64,000 nucleotides of DNA from Chrysogorgia sp. JL179-B06 (GCA_035772405.1 JAYKKM010000307.1:994501-1058500), one strand, 5' to 3'; shown: positions 11,268 through 20,358, counted from the first letter of the stretch. Notes: generated from the sequence alone by a model not told the origin. A program made the numbers and translations.

Positions 11268-12918
11268 AAGATGGTAGTTGTTGTTGTTACTTGTCCTTTT
11301 CGTCGGGAAGGAAACATGGCCGCCGCACGCAGTGAAGGAAAAAAAATGTATTTTGGAAAAAAAAGGTTAATGGAAGAAAAATATATATTTGAAAAAAAAA
11401 ATAAAAAGATATATGTGAATTAGTAGTAGTAGTAGTATTTAAAAAAAAAAAGAAAAAACATGAATTGTGATTTGAAAATAAAAAAAGTATTTTAAAAATA
11501 TAAAAATGGTTGAAATATTTTTAAAAATAAAACGTTGAATTGTATTTTATAAAAAAAAAAGGAATTGTAAAAAAGTATTTAAAAAAAAAACAAACAAATG
11601 AGCGCGCGCGACGGAGATGTTACCTCAACGACGACCAGAGCTCGAATGAGGTGTAAGCTGATATACTGGAAGTAAATAGGGTATTATTTTTTTGTAAAAG
11701 GTTTTGGGAAAAGCGCCGTTTCCGGAAGTAGATTACAGTTAGTATATAACAGGTGAAATAACCACACCCACTTCACTTCACTTCTGGTGTTCATCGAGGA
11801 CACATCTCTCTCTTGCTCTCTCTGTCTTTTATTTTTTTTACAAAATACTTTTGCAAATAACTTTACATTTTTTTTTATAAAATCATTTTTACTTTTTATA
11901 TTTTTAAAAAAATAATTACTTTTTTGTTTTGCTCCTACTACTGTTGTGTGTATGCTCGCTTGAAAGTCGTACTCTCAAAAAGTGCGAAGCGCTTGAACCC
12001 TCCAATGAGCTGTAGTATTTATTACTAACCAGCATTGGTGCGCATTCAACCCACAGTACTCTTGTAAATCGCGACTGGTTTAGACTTTATTGTCTGGTCT
12101 TCCTCTCTAAAAAAGAGGTTGATGTCAGGTGGGACTAGTCCATAGAGACATTTGGCTCACCGCCGGATCGATCGATTGCTTGTTGTACGTTATGGGTTTT
12201 TGGATGTTAGCATGTGGTGAAAGAGCTAGCTAAAGTAACACCTAGTTTCACAGGAGTATTTTGTTTTGTTTTTATTTTACTTTTTTAAGACAAAAAAATA
12301 TATATACAAAAGCACACACAATATATCGAAAGTGCTTGTACATTGCGTTACTGGATCTACCTCTATATTAAAGTGTATATTTTGTATATATATTTTTTAA
12401 AACAAACGCATAACAACCCTCTAGTAATAAATTTGGGAAGAATGGTTATTCTTCCCATTTCCACACACTAGGACCAATTCCCATCCTATAAAAATAAAAA
12501 AATATATCATTTTTTTTAAAAAAAACAACCACCCAAAAATCTTAATCGTATCTTTTCCAAAAAAAACGGTTTCAAGTCAAAGATGAAGGTCATTCAAGGT
12601 GACTAATGCAAAGCAAGTACTGACGTCTTTTGCTAGATAGGGTTAAAGAGCTGTGATAGAACAGGAACAGAATATTTAGTAACAGATTTTTAGTGTTTCA
12701 AATAAATGATGACCAGTATTTGTCTGATCATCAATTATTTGAAAACACGAAAATTCTGCGACTAAATTTTCTGTTCCTGTTCCATCACTGCTCTCTAACC
12801 CCATCTAGCATCTGCGACAGCACTCATTCAACTCATAATTCAATGCGTTATATAGATTTTTTGTTTTTTATTTTATAAATGAAATAAAAACCGGAAGTCA
12901 ATCAGCGGGTGAGATACG
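11268..12918. other. AT-rich low-complexity spacer left of the virus-like element
   Basis: From 11335 to 11600 there are many poly-A tracts broken by short GAAAAA/AAATA words and a (TAG)n run at about 11420. From 11820 to 11930 and 12270 to 12540 the sequence is mostly A/T homopolymers. No protein or RNA gene could be supported. A foldback element at 12631-12810 is listed separately. This may hold the left terminus of the virus-like element, but no terminal repeat partner was found at its right side. Confidence 0.5.
12631..12810. mobile_element. 180-bp foldback MITE, arms about 85 bp
   Basis: TGCTAGATAGGGTTAAAGAG at the left end is the near-complement of the right end CTCTCTAACCCCATCTAGCA. 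The arms stay complementary almost to the centre (ATTTGAAAACAC pairs with GTGTTTCAAATAAA). It could form a long hairpin if transcribed. No coding capacity. Confidence 0.8.
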
Positions 12919-13126
12919 TATATAAGAGAGGGTTTTAAAGGGTATCATGTTTAAGGATTGTGAATATCAAACTCGTGAAAGAACTCGTGTAAAGATTCAA
13001 TGGTAAGAATATGAATGTGTATGATTTTTAGTCTTTTATTAAAATTTTATATGGTTATTTTTTCAAGTTTTTCTGAAGTATTATGAATAGTATTGTAATG
13101 ATCGTATTTTTTATTTGATTTTTTAG
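12919..13126 (+). promoter_or_regulatory. TATA box and leader intron of the first element gene
   Basis: TATATAA lies at 12919-12925. An ATG at 13000-13002 is directly followed by a strong donor GTAAGA (13003), and an acceptor TTTGATTTTTTAG ends at 13126, immediately before the ATG at 13127. The 124-base intron therefore joins ATG to ATG. Splicing is inferred from consensus only; an unspliced transcript would still offer the second ATG. Confidence 0.5.
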
Positions 13127-13729
13127 ATGAACAATCAACCTAAGAGAAAAAGCACTTTTAATTTTACCCCACGCCCCATTTTGGAAAGACGTGTGAAAAA
13201 AAGAAAAGTGGAAGAAAACAACATTTCTTTTATATATATTTTAAAAGTTGTACAGTATTTTCAATGCTTTAGAAATCCACAGATTGGTTTTATCTATTGG
13301 ATGTTTGGACTTTTGAATTACTATTATGGTAAAAAAATTGGTTGTTTACAGATTGAAACAGATGTTTATGCAAAATTTTATACGGGATTTTGTTTGTTAC
13401 GCTTAAACGATCCAATCGTAAAAGACATGAAACTTTATAAATGTTGGACCCTTGAACAAGGAGGAAAATCAAAATACATTGTTCCATATATTGACAGTAG
13501 TGCAAAATATGTTTTACATAGATGTTCAGATCCTCACGGGTTCATATTATCAAAGAACCCTTTGTTATTATCTTCATTATTTAGTTTAGATAATATCTAC
13601 TTAGATAGTTTATATATTACTGTTACAAGACCGCAATATTTTTATACTGATAATTATCATTTTATGTCCCCTATTTGTTTCACCTTCACAGGAAGTGAAT
13701 CGTTTACCGATTCCCTTCGGGGTGGGTAG
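13127..13729 (+). CDS. unknown protein of the virus-like element (N-terminal part)
   Basis: This 200-codon frame starts MNNQPKRKSTFNFTPRPILE with a basic, nuclear-localisation-like stretch RRVKKRKVEE at residues 22-31, followed by a hydrophobic, Tyr/Phe-rich region without a clear transmembrane topology. The stop at 13727-13729 overlaps the next frame, which begins without an ATG at 13695, so the two probably form one protein of about 410 residues broken by a single frame change near 13695-13729. No family recognised. Its position right behind the TATA box and intron suggests it was the first gene of a rightward unit. Confidence 0.5.
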   Translation: MNNQPKRKSTFNFTPRPILERRVKKRKVEENNISFIYILKVVQYFQCFRNPQIGFIYWMFGLLNYYYGKKIGCLQIETDVYAKFYTGFCLLRLNDPIVKDMKLYKCWTLEQGGKSKYIVPYIDSSAKYVLHRCSDPHGFILSKNPLLLSSLFSLDNIYLDSLYITVTRPQYFYTDNYHFMSPICFTFTGSESFTDSLRGG

Positions 13730-14387
13730 AAAATTTATATTTCACATGCTTTATAAAATAGGTAGAGACGCTGACTACCCCATTTTAATTGATCTTTCGC
13801 TTTATTTATTAACTGTAGCGCCTTATTTTTTATTAGCGTGTCTAGCTAATAATCCCCAATCGTTTAGATATAATATATTTTGCATAGCAGCATGTTTTAT
13901 TTTTTATTGTCCAAAACATAATCCCCATGGTAGAATTGAAAATAATAATTTAACAGATATTGATCTTAATCGCGTTTTAAATAAATATGTAAGGAATGCT
14001 TATATTGTTAATCAGTGTTGTAGGTATAAAAATTGTAAGGACAAATCCACTTTTTTTAAGTCTAACCCTGTAAATGATTATATTTTTAATACCCAAATAT
14101 TGAGATGTGAAAATTTTTTCGAGATACTATCTTCTAAAACGCAAATAATTCATTCATTCCCTGTAACTATAGATAATGCAGGGGATAACGCGGGAATATA
14201 TTATGACAACTATGGGTTAGAATTATTAGATTATAATTTATTAACACCATATTTTAAAATATATTTTGATCAAGTTAATATACAAGAATATCTAGTAGAT
14301 TATCTGATGACCTATTTACAAACACATAATTATCTTTTTGATTTTAGAGATTTTAAAATAAAATTACATGATGTTGTGACATTATAG
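13695..14387 (+). CDS. unknown protein of the virus-like element (C-terminal part of the preceding gene?)
   Basis: The frame opens with GTG inside the previous ORF and has its first ATG only at about 13746 (MLYKIGRDADYPILIDLSLY), so it is probably the continuation of 13127-13729 after a frame change rather than an independent gene. It contains a hydrophobic helix (SLYLLTVAPYFLLACLANN) and a C-terminal NIQEYLVDYLMTYLQTH region. An acceptor-like TTCACCTTCACAG sits just before 13691, so splicing is an alternative explanation. No function assigned. Confidence 0.4.
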   Translation: MNRLPIPFGVGRKFIFHMLYKIGRDADYPILIDLSLYLLTVAPYFLLACLANNPQSFRYNIFCIAACFIFYCPKHNPHGRIENNNLTDIDLNRVLNKYVRNAYIVNQCCRYKNCKDKSTFFKSNPVNDYIFNTQILRCENFFEILSSKTQIIHSFPVTIDNAGDNAGIYYDNYGLELLDYNLLTPYFKIYFDQVNIQEYLVDYLMTYLQTHNYLFDFRDFKIKLHDVVTL

Positions 14388-14757
14388 TAAATAATATTGT
14401 AATAAAAGTGTGAAAATGAAAAGGAAATGTAAATAAAGGATTTTCTAATAAAATTGTTTTTTTTGAAGTTTTAAAATCTGTAATTGTTAAGCTTGTCCAA
14501 TATTGAATTAGTTCAATTTCTTTATCTCCAACATATTTTCCATCGAAAAAAAAATGAATTAAACAATAAAACGCAATGATATGTCCTGTTTCATAACGTT
14601 CCATTTGTTTATAAACCAATTCCATTTGTTGACTATCGATTTGTAAAATAATGTTTTTCAACATATTCTCTTGATTTGTAATACATTTTTGTATTAAGGG
14701 TTTCAATTTTTTGTATTTAATATTGTTTCTTGCAAGTTCTTCGAGAATGATATCCAT
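14353..14757 (-). CDS. unknown 134-residue protein of the virus-like element
   Basis: I choose the ATG at 14757 (MDIILEELARNNIKYKKLKP) because the longer frame begins in a TATATATA run at 14800-14816 that is better read as its TATA box. The N-terminal half is helical and Lys/Gln-rich (NQENMLKNIILQIDSQQMEL); the rest is aromatic and hydrophobic. Its 3' end overlaps the 3' end of the convergent preceding gene by 35 bases, as expected of a compact viral genome. No family recognised. Confidence 0.45.
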   Translation of the reverse strand: MDIILEELARNNIKYKKLKPLIQKCITNQENMLKNIILQIDSQQMELVYKQMERYETGHIIAFYCLIHFFFDGKYVGDKEIELIQYWTSLTITDFKTSKKTILLENPLFTFPFHFHTFITILFTIMSQHHVILF

Positions 14758-14845
14758 TTTTATTTGGAAGTAAAAAACAAATTTCACACACCATACACAT
14801 ATATATATATATATATACAAACCGTTTATTTTCTATACATGTTTT

Positions 14846-15808
14846 TTAAAATTTTTTAAATTTTTTTAAAATACTTTCATTACGGGTTTTTTCTATTTTC
14901 TTAAATGTTTTCCGATAGTTTCTTTCTAATAATCTAATTCCTATTCTATTATTTTTATATACATTAAATTTTCTTATTATTCTTTCTTTTTCTCTAAATA
15001 TAAATTTTAATTGTCTATACGAATCTAAATCTCTAACAATGATATCATTATCCTCATCACTATTAATATTTATATACGTTACTGTTTCAACACCTGTTAA
15101 CTTGTGTTTTTTTTTATATATTAATTGTTTTTTAAATTGTTTGATCCTATCTGGTTGTTCTTCATCTTCAATACCCATTTCCTGCAGCATAGGGGGTGGG
15201 GGAGATAAATGTATAGCATTTGTTGGTAATGAGGGAGGAAAAGATGAGATTAACTGTTGTATCAATAGATTGTCAGGAATTAAATTATCAAAGTCAAGGG
15301 TGTTTGATAAATCAAATAATGTTGACGCTTCTTCTTGTATTGTGAAGTTTTCGCTTGGTGTTTGTAATGGGAGCACGTTTTCTTCGGTGATATTTATTGC
15401 CGGTAAGTCTTCGTCGAGGAACGTTTCGGGAATATTTATCGCCGGTACTTGTAAGACATCGACGACAATATGCTTTTGAGGAGGAGGAGGAGGTAGATCT
15501 GGTATTGGTATTTCCTCTAGCAGGGTAAGCGGATAGGGTGATAATGGTCGTGGTGAGGGTGTTGTAGACTTAATGATTCTACAAACATCGTCGATTAATT
15601 TTACCTCTTCTTCTTCATCATCAGACTCTGACGCCGATGATATATCTGAGATGTAAAGCCCCCACTGTTTTTGTAAAATGTCGTTGCGTAGTTGCGCCAT
15701 TTGTGAAAAAGTTTTCCCTTTGCCATAGCTCGATGTTGTTTCTCGCATATTCTTTTCTTCGTCTTTGTACGGGATATGTTTGGGTCTACCATGTCTGATC
15801 CTAGCCAT
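14846..15808 (-). CDS. 320-residue acidic/proline-rich protein with basic C-terminus
   Basis: One of the longest intact frames of the element. It starts MARIRHGRPKHIPYKDEEKN, has an acidic cluster SESDDEEEEVK at about residue 60-70, two poly-proline blocks (PDLPPPPPQ near residue 105 and LSPPPPM near 205), a repeated phrase PAINI..E, and a strongly basic C-terminal third ending ESILKKFKKF. Such composition suggests a disordered virion or DNA-associated protein, perhaps a core or penton-base-associated component, but this is inference. A TATATAA box (minus strand, about 15840-15850) lies some 35 bases upstream of the ATG. No homologue recognised. Confidence 0.5.
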   Translation of the reverse strand: MARIRHGRPKHIPYKDEEKNMRETTSSYGKGKTFSQMAQLRNDILQKQWGLYISDISSASESDDEEEEVKLIDDVCRIIKSTTPSPRPLSPYPLTLLEEIPIPDLPPPPPQKHIVVDVLQVPAINIPETFLDEDLPAINITEENVLPLQTPSENFTIQEEASTLFDLSNTLDFDNLIPDNLLIQQLISSFPPSLPTNAIHLSPPPPMLQEMGIEDEEQPDRIKQFKKQLIYKKKHKLTGVETVTYININSDEDNDIIVRDLDSYRQLKFIFREKERIIRKFNVYKNNRIGIRLLERNYRKTFKKIEKTRNESILKKFKKF

Positions 15809-15829
15809 TTGATTTTTAAAAATGTTTGA

Positions 15830-16060
15830 AAACCGAGGTTCTTATATATATTTTATAAAAAAGTAAAGTGATTTCATTGGTTTATTTTCAGCGTGTTTCA
15901 TTGGTTTAAAGGGTTAAGGTCTTTCAAGGGTTTTTGAGAGAGTGCCATATTTTATTTTTAGAAAATGTTATCCCGATTCGGTCAAGGTCATTAATGGAAT
16001 GTGAAGTATTTTGTTATTAACATTCACGGTCAAGGTTAAATGTTGGATTTTTATTTTTAG
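15830..16060. promoter_or_regulatory. intergenic control region with TATA box and extended AGGTCA half-sites
   Basis: Beside the TATA box of the 15808 gene this spacer has GGTCAAGGTCATTAATGG (about 15978) and CGGTCAAGGTTAAATG (about 16025), both resembling the TCAAGGTCA sites bound by NR5A/ERR nuclear receptors. The same word recurs at 25.1-25.3 kb. Function as receptor sites is inference. Confidence 0.35.
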
Positions 16061-16184
16061 ACTAAAATATGTAGATGTATAATATAAAGTTAAAGACTGT
16101 TGTGATTCCATTTCGTTTTTATATTATAAAAATAAAATCTGAAACACTATTTTTCGTTAGAACGATGTTGAGTCATGTTGACAG

Positions 16185-16427
16185 ATGTTTTTGTCGTCGG
16201 TTATCCAACACAGCCAATATTATAAAGATGTTTTTGGGTACGATTTGTCCGTATCAACTACCCAATATTATAACCCGTTGAGATTTACAAAAAATAAAAG
16301 AAAAGCATATGTTCAATTTCAAAATCGTCAGGGGTTGATCTTATTTGAGAGTAAGAGTTCAACTTTTCACAATATGTCTGATTTATTTGGTTTGATTATA
16401 CAATTTCAGTTTGCGTGCAATATGTGA
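16185..16427 (+). CDS. possible small protein of the virus-like element
   Basis: An 80-codon frame reads MFLSSVIQHSQYYKDVFGYD and ends FGLIIQFQFACNM. An overlapping frame from an ATG at 16164 is also open for 39 codons, so the start is uncertain. The peptide has no recognised motif. It is listed because it fills an otherwise empty 700-base gap in a compact genome; it could be chance. Confidence 0.25.
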   Translation: MFLSSVIQHSQYYKDVFGYDLSVSTTQYYNPLRFTKNKRKAYVQFQNRQGLILFESKSSTFHNMSDLFGLIIQFQFACNM

Positions 16428-16559
16428 AATACGACCCATTGCTAGGGCAATATCATTTCATAAAAGATATTTATTTGTCTGTGTGAATTCGTATTGTTAT
16501 ATAAATTTTTGGGTATAAAAGAGAGATACTAAATGTTAAACATCAGTATTTTTGAAAAG

Positions 16560-17015
16560 ATGTATTCGCCAAAGCGAAAGACTTGGACTTTTGGTTGTCG
16601 TACTAAACAACAGGGTGTTCAAATGCTTATTGCAGCGCGAACTATTGGTACATCGTTGTGCGTCTTTAACATGGAAGAAATATCGTCCTTTGAATGTAGT
16701 TGCCCCACTGAAAATAGTCGTGGATATCTTCAAGGGAAGGTCATTTTTAAAGATCCGTGTTATGAAGATAAAGTGTGGAAATGGCTTTTAATATCCTCAG
16801 AAATTTGTAGATCATTTATCGGCGATATATATGACCACGCGGGTCGCACTTATGATCCTTCAACGCTAATTCAATATGGACGTCGACGCGCTTTAACAGG
16901 GAAATGTTGGGATGAGGATAGATGCTGTAAATTAGCCGATTATAAGAAGCAGCTTTATTATTCCGAAAAAAGACGCAAACAACAATTGGTTGAAAAAGAC
17001 AAAAATAGTATTTAA
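16560..17015 (+). CDS. unknown 151-residue protein of the virus-like element
   Basis: The frame is open from 16533, but a TATAAAA box at 16514-16520 would place the transcript start near 16545, so the second ATG at 16560 (MYSPKRKTWTFGCRTKQQGV) is preferred. The protein has scattered Cys and aromatic residues (SSFECSCPTENSRGYLQGKV, KVWKWLLISSEICRSFIGDI) and a basic helical C-terminus (ADYKKQLYYSEKRRKQQLVE). The GYLQGKVIF and GRRRALTGK stretches recall replication-protein folds, but catalytic HUH and Tyr motifs are not evident, so I make no call. Confidence 0.45.
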   Translation: MYSPKRKTWTFGCRTKQQGVQMLIAARTIGTSLCVFNMEEISSFECSCPTENSRGYLQGKVIFKDPCYEDKVWKWLLISSEICRSFIGDIYDHAGRTYDPSTLIQYGRRRALTGKCWDEDRCCKLADYKKQLYYSEKRRKQQLVEKDKNSI

Positions 17016-17090
17016 AATGATTAGTAGATTTTCTGTACAAGGTTATTAAAATTTTAAAATGTATGAAATGTTTTAAATTAAATGTTTTCT

Positions 17091-17459
17091 TTATTGTTTA
17101 AGAGTTTTTCTTTTTTTTTCTTTGATCACATCGTCTAGGCATTGATGCATTAACTTCCCCCATGCATTTATTTGGGCCACCGCTTTTCTTTTGCTCGCTC
17201 TTGTTTTCAGCATCGGTTCGGTCGTCTCATCTTCCTTCGGCCTTTCTTTCATTAGGAAGACGCAAAAGTTGCCACCGTCATAATATGCTTTCACATCTTT
17301 TAGTTGAATTTCTCTATCCATTTTTCTTATTTTGTCTTGTACTATTTTGTTATAACCTTCTTCTATGAGGATATGATTGCTTTTAGGGTGTAGACCTTGG
17401 GTTGGGTTTTTATATTTGTTTATAGGGAGGGTAGAATTATTTAACCAATGAGGTTTCAC
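17091..17459 (-). CDS. unknown basic 122-residue protein of the virus-like element
   Basis: The frame reads MKPHWLNNSTLPINKYKNPT, has a helical middle (YNKIVQDKIRKMDREIQLKD) and ends in a basic tail (TRASKRKAVAQINAW...KEKKRKTLKQ). It is divergent from the gene at 17711, with a CCAAT-rich repeated spacer between them. No family recognised; the basic ends would suit nucleic acid binding. Confidence 0.45.
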   Translation of the reverse strand: MKPHWLNNSTLPINKYKNPTQGLHPKSNHILIEEGYNKIVQDKIRKMDREIQLKDVKAYYDGGNFCVFLMKERPKEDETTEPMLKTRASKRKAVAQINAWGKLMHQCLDDVIKEKKRKTLKQ

Positions 17460-17630
17460 GAGTTTAAAATCTAACCAATTATATGTGTTGAAATTGTTTG
17501 ATTGACAGTTGTTGAATTATTTAACCAATCAGCTTTCACTAGCTTAAAATCTAACCAATCATATTTGTTGAAATTTTTTGATTGACGGATAGTTGAACAC
17601 CAATCACAACTTAATACTATTAACCAATTG
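17437..17630. promoter_or_regulatory. tandem 80-base repeat with six CCAAT boxes between divergent genes
   Basis: Two copies (from 17437 and from 17517) share TTATTTAACCAAT, TTTAAAATCTAACCAAT / CTTAAAATCTAACCAAT and TGTTGAAATT.TTTGATTGAC, followed by further ACCAAT words at about 17600 and 17624. The CCAAT boxes and a TATAAAT at 17675-17681 ahead of the 17711 gene suggest a shared bidirectional promoter. Confidence 0.5.
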
Positions 17631-17710
17631 ACAATTTTTGAATAAATGATATAGTTTTATTAGTAGAAAAATAGTATAAATATTCGAATAAAAACATTAA
17701 AAATTTAGTT

Positions 17711-18361
17711 ATGAGTTTATACGATGAGTTAACGCGTTTGGATTGTCCCTATAACTCTATTAAAGATAATTCTTTTTTAAAAGAATCAGCGAGCCATTAT
17801 TTAAAAAAAATTACACATGTGATTGACTGTGAAGCTTTTTATTTAAATCGTCGATGGATTTATCGGGAGGTTTCGGTGATTTGTTTAGAAAATGGATATT
17901 TTGAATCTTTTCAATGCTACGATTCATCATTACCTGATTTTAAAGATTTGAATTATTTAGAAAGAAAAACTATTATTTGTCAGAAACGTTTACACGGATT
18001 GTATCATGTGAATAAAAAACAACGCCACTATTTGGATCAAAAAGAAATGGTTGATCGACTGAAATTGATTTATGGATCGCACTCTTATGTTTTTGGATAT
18101 AAAGGTGGAACTTTGGAGTCTATATTATGTGCAAAACTTAAGTTATCATGTGTCAATTTGGAACATTTTAATATTGAAAAATATTCTACATTAATTGAAA
18201 AGTATAATATTAAAGAAAAGTGTTGTAAATATCATGAATCACAGAATCATCATTGTTCGTTGTATGAAGTAATTTTGTTTAGTGTTCAAATTATGGAAAA
18301 AATAAATAGAGTATGGAAACAACAATGTTTTTTATCACTCTATAAAAGTTTGAAACATTGA
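17711..18361 (+). CDS. possible DEDD-type 3'-5' exonuclease-like protein of the virus-like element
   Basis: A 216-codon intact frame starts 30 bases behind a TATAAAT box. An early VIDCEAFYLNRRWIYREVSV resembles the first DxE motif of RNase H-fold DEDD exonucleases; a middle YVFGYKGGTLESILCAKLK and VNLEHFNIEKYSTLI, then a Cys/His-rich CCKYHESQNHHCSLYEVILF, match the order seen in uncharacterised animal proteins of this fold as I remember them. The fold call is tentative because the second and third acidic residues cannot be placed with certainty. It is followed 22 bases later by another gene on the same strand. Confidence 0.4.
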   Translation: MSLYDELTRLDCPYNSIKDNSFLKESASHYLKKITHVIDCEAFYLNRRWIYREVSVICLENGYFESFQCYDSSLPDFKDLNYLERKTIICQKRLHGLYHVNKKQRHYLDQKEMVDRLKLIYGSHSYVFGYKGGTLESILCAKLKLSCVNLEHFNIEKYSTLIEKYNIKEKCCKYHESQNHHCSLYEVILFSVQIMEKINRVWKQQCFLSLYKSLKH

Positions 18362-18383
18362 ACATTAATGTAGTGTTTTAAGA

Positions 18384-18860
18384 ATGGATGTATTGGTCGG
18401 TCAAATGGATCCCTCAAGATATACTGATGGCTATTTTACATGTAGATATATTTGGGATTTTATCGACAGTTTTAGTTCGAATGAAGATGGAATTGAAGCG
18501 TACCATGTAGTATTGAAGATTTCAGATACCTATGCTTCTATTATTTACAAGATTAAAATATATTTTTATTTGAAAGAAGAAACCGATGGGAGTTGTTTTT
18601 TTGTAATTCAGCTGTTTCAAGATAAAGAAGAAAGACTTGTTCCTGATTGTATATTAAAACATTTTCAATGTTTATTTTCAACGTATATGGAACATAATTT
18701 ACTAAACTTCTGTTTTCCTTATTCTAAAGAAACAATTAACGTTTGGTTAAATGATAATTTTCCTGAAAAATTTCATTGTTATGATAATCTTACTTCTTAT
18801 TTTATTTTTTGTATATTTAATGATTATCTTTATTGGAGACAAAGACCATTAATTGTGTAG
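18384..18860 (+). CDS. unknown 158-residue protein of the virus-like element
   Basis: The ATG at 18384 follows the preceding stop by 22 bases; a second in-frame Met lies at residue 8. The protein is acidic and aromatic-rich (YTDGYFTCRYIWDFIDSFSS, YLKEETDGSCFFVIQLFQDK) with beta-strand-like alternation. I do not recognise it. Close spacing suggests co-transcription with the putative nuclease. Confidence 0.45.
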   Translation: MDVLVGQMDPSRYTDGYFTCRYIWDFIDSFSSNEDGIEAYHVVLKISDTYASIIYKIKIYFYLKEETDGSCFFVIQLFQDKEERLVPDCILKHFQCLFSTYMEHNLLNFCFPYSKETINVWLNDNFPEKFHCYDNLTSYFIFCIFNDYLYWRQRPLIV

Positions 18861-19042
18861 AAATTGCTTGTACAATACGTAGTTTTTATTTGACAGCAAT
18901 GACAAATTTTAACATTCTTAATAATGAAAAATTCACACTTAAACGTTGTGAATTGGTTGATGTAAAATAAAAAAATGGAATAATAAATATTTGTGGTGAC
19001 AAAAAAGAAAAGATAAAGAATATTTTTATTTATTTTTTAATA

Positions 19043-19310
19043 TTAATACATTCTTATTTTTTCTAAATATCCACCATATGTACGATGTCGTGGTTGTACT
19101 ATTCCTCCTTTTTGAGTTTTATTTTTTAGTGTTTTTAAGATTCCAAAACCTTTATTAATTTCGTTGATGATATTTTTACCTAACGCATTAGTTATTTTAA
19201 TACCCCCACGTTGTTTTTTAGTTCCTCTAAATCCACCACCTCTGTTTTTTTTTCCCTTTAAATCCTTTACCTAATAATTTTACATATCTTCTACATTTCC
19301 TACACCCCAT
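19043..19310 (-). pseudogene. small Gly/Lys/Arg-rich virion-like protein with one frame change
   Basis: The minus strand opens MGCRKCRRYVKLLGKGFKGK and, after a one-base shift in a run of nine A (19245-19253), continues GGGFRGTKKQRGGIKITNAL, then GFGILKTLKNKTQKGGIVQP and ends LEKIRMY. The QRGG-I and QKGG-I phrases look like cleavage sites of adenain-type proteases, and the composition resembles DNA-condensing core peptides (pVII/pX-like) of this virus group. The gene is too short and shifted to show as one open frame. Whether the shift is real or a homopolymer error is unclear. Confidence 0.45.
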
Positions 19311-19316
19311 TATGAT

Positions 19317-19904
19317 TTATCGTTTTTTTCTTTTCCAATAGTTCGAACCATAATCAGCAAAAATTTCTTCATGGGGTTTTATACGTTTTGAACTTTCTAA
19401 AAAGTATTTATTATTATTTTTTTTATAAGTAAAATAGGAATTATTTTTATATTTTGACCCTCTTTTTCCATTATTTGCAAAACGAGCTGCAGAATAAGTA
19501 CTTAAATCAGAATCCAAACAATTGTTGGGAGTATCACAAATACTATGGTTGGCGTTTACATGTACACCGTATTTTCGATTAAATTATGTTTGATTTGTTT
19601 TTCGACCCGTGTATTGGATTATTGGTTTTTTTGGATTAAATTGATTTTTCCACACGAACAATCCTTTTCCAGCATTTGGAATATTTGATTTTTTTACACG
19701 TAAGTTATCTTCTTTAGCTAAATGGATCCAACATTTTGGGGTATGGGCAGTGCGTTTATGACATCTTATTCTTTTTACAGTATTACTTTTACATTGAAGA
19801 ACATCCCGTATACTTTGTGATTTAGTAGCGACACGTGAGTTATTATTTCGTTTTTTTACCGGTAATTTCGTTCTAACCATAATTAAATATTGTTTTAATT
19901 CCAA
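19317..19904 (-). pseudogene. SET-domain (lysine methyltransferase-like) protein with in-frame stop
   Basis: The first half (ATG at 19904, or Met 9 at about 19880) is basic, then has SNIPNAGKGLFVWKNQFNPK, the GxGLF start of a SET domain, and IIQYTGRK. A TAA at 19584-19586 interrupts, and the same frame resumes YGVHVNANHSICDTPNNCLD, then YSAARFANNG (the RF.N motif that contacts S-adenosylmethionine) and EEIFADYGSNYW (post-motif). The order fits a compact SET domain of about 130 residues like those of some large DNA viruses. SET genes are not core genes of adintoviruses or Polintons, so this is probably an acquired host-interaction gene, now disrupted or recoded. Confidence 0.7.
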
Positions 19905-20000
19905 GATAAGTCGTATTATTTTTTTTAATAAAATTTATAATACACTCAATTTTATATATAATAGATGATGATAATTGATATATATATATTTTTAAATCTT

Positions 20001-20150
20001 CTAATTATCTTCTGTAAAATTTAATAGACATTCACGAAATATTTCTGGTGAAAATAAAACACAAGCATCATTATCTAAAACTTCATAGGCTATATAAGGT
20101 TCGTTATTTTTATTTTGTAAATAAATTTCTATATGTATAGTTTCACACAT
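20001..20150 (-). CDS. possible 49-residue protein of the virus-like element
   Basis: The minus strand reads MCETIHIEIYLQNKNNEPYI then AYEVLDNDACVLFSPEIFRE and stops at 20001. It has an acidic, beta-rich look and uses the whole gap between the SET gene and the next gene. Its start lies only 16 bases from that of the opposite-strand gene at 20167, which leaves little room for promoters, so this is tentative. Confidence 0.3.
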   Translation of the reverse strand: MCETIHIEIYLQNKNNEPYIAYEVLDNDACVLFSPEIFRECLLNFTEDN

Positions 20151-20166
20151 TTTTTTTAGGAAAAAA

Positions 20167-20358
20167 ATGGGTAATTGGATGGGTGCTGGAGATGAGCCGT
20201 TGGTGACGTTTAACTGTATTAGTGTAAAAGAGGCAGATCATATTAATATAGGGGATCTTGTTGATGGAGAGGAAAACAAAAAAAATAAAAAAACCTCATG
20301 TATTTCTTGTTTTAGAAGAAAAGAACAAAACCATGGACAATCAACCGAAGAAATTTAA
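20167..20358 (+). CDS. possible 63-residue protein, Gly-2 N-terminus and Cys cluster
   Basis: MGNWMGAGDEPLVTFNCISV begins with Met-Gly and contains a CISCFRRK cluster near residue 45, as in membrane-anchored acylated small proteins; the myristoylation consensus is not complete. Its last 26 bases overlap the polymerase start at 20333. No family recognised. Confidence 0.35.
   Translation: MGNWMGAGDEPLVTFNCISVKEADHINIGDLVDGEENKKNKKTSCISCFRRKEQNHGQSTEEI

Noticed and set aside
11940..12200. possible structured RNA (snRNA-like) in the spacer
   Set aside because: A few stem-like words are present (for example around AAAAAAGAGG) but no known snRNA signature or promoter could be matched.
15039..15479. 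146-residue plus-strand ORF
   Set aside because: Antisense shadow of the proline-rich 320-residue gene.
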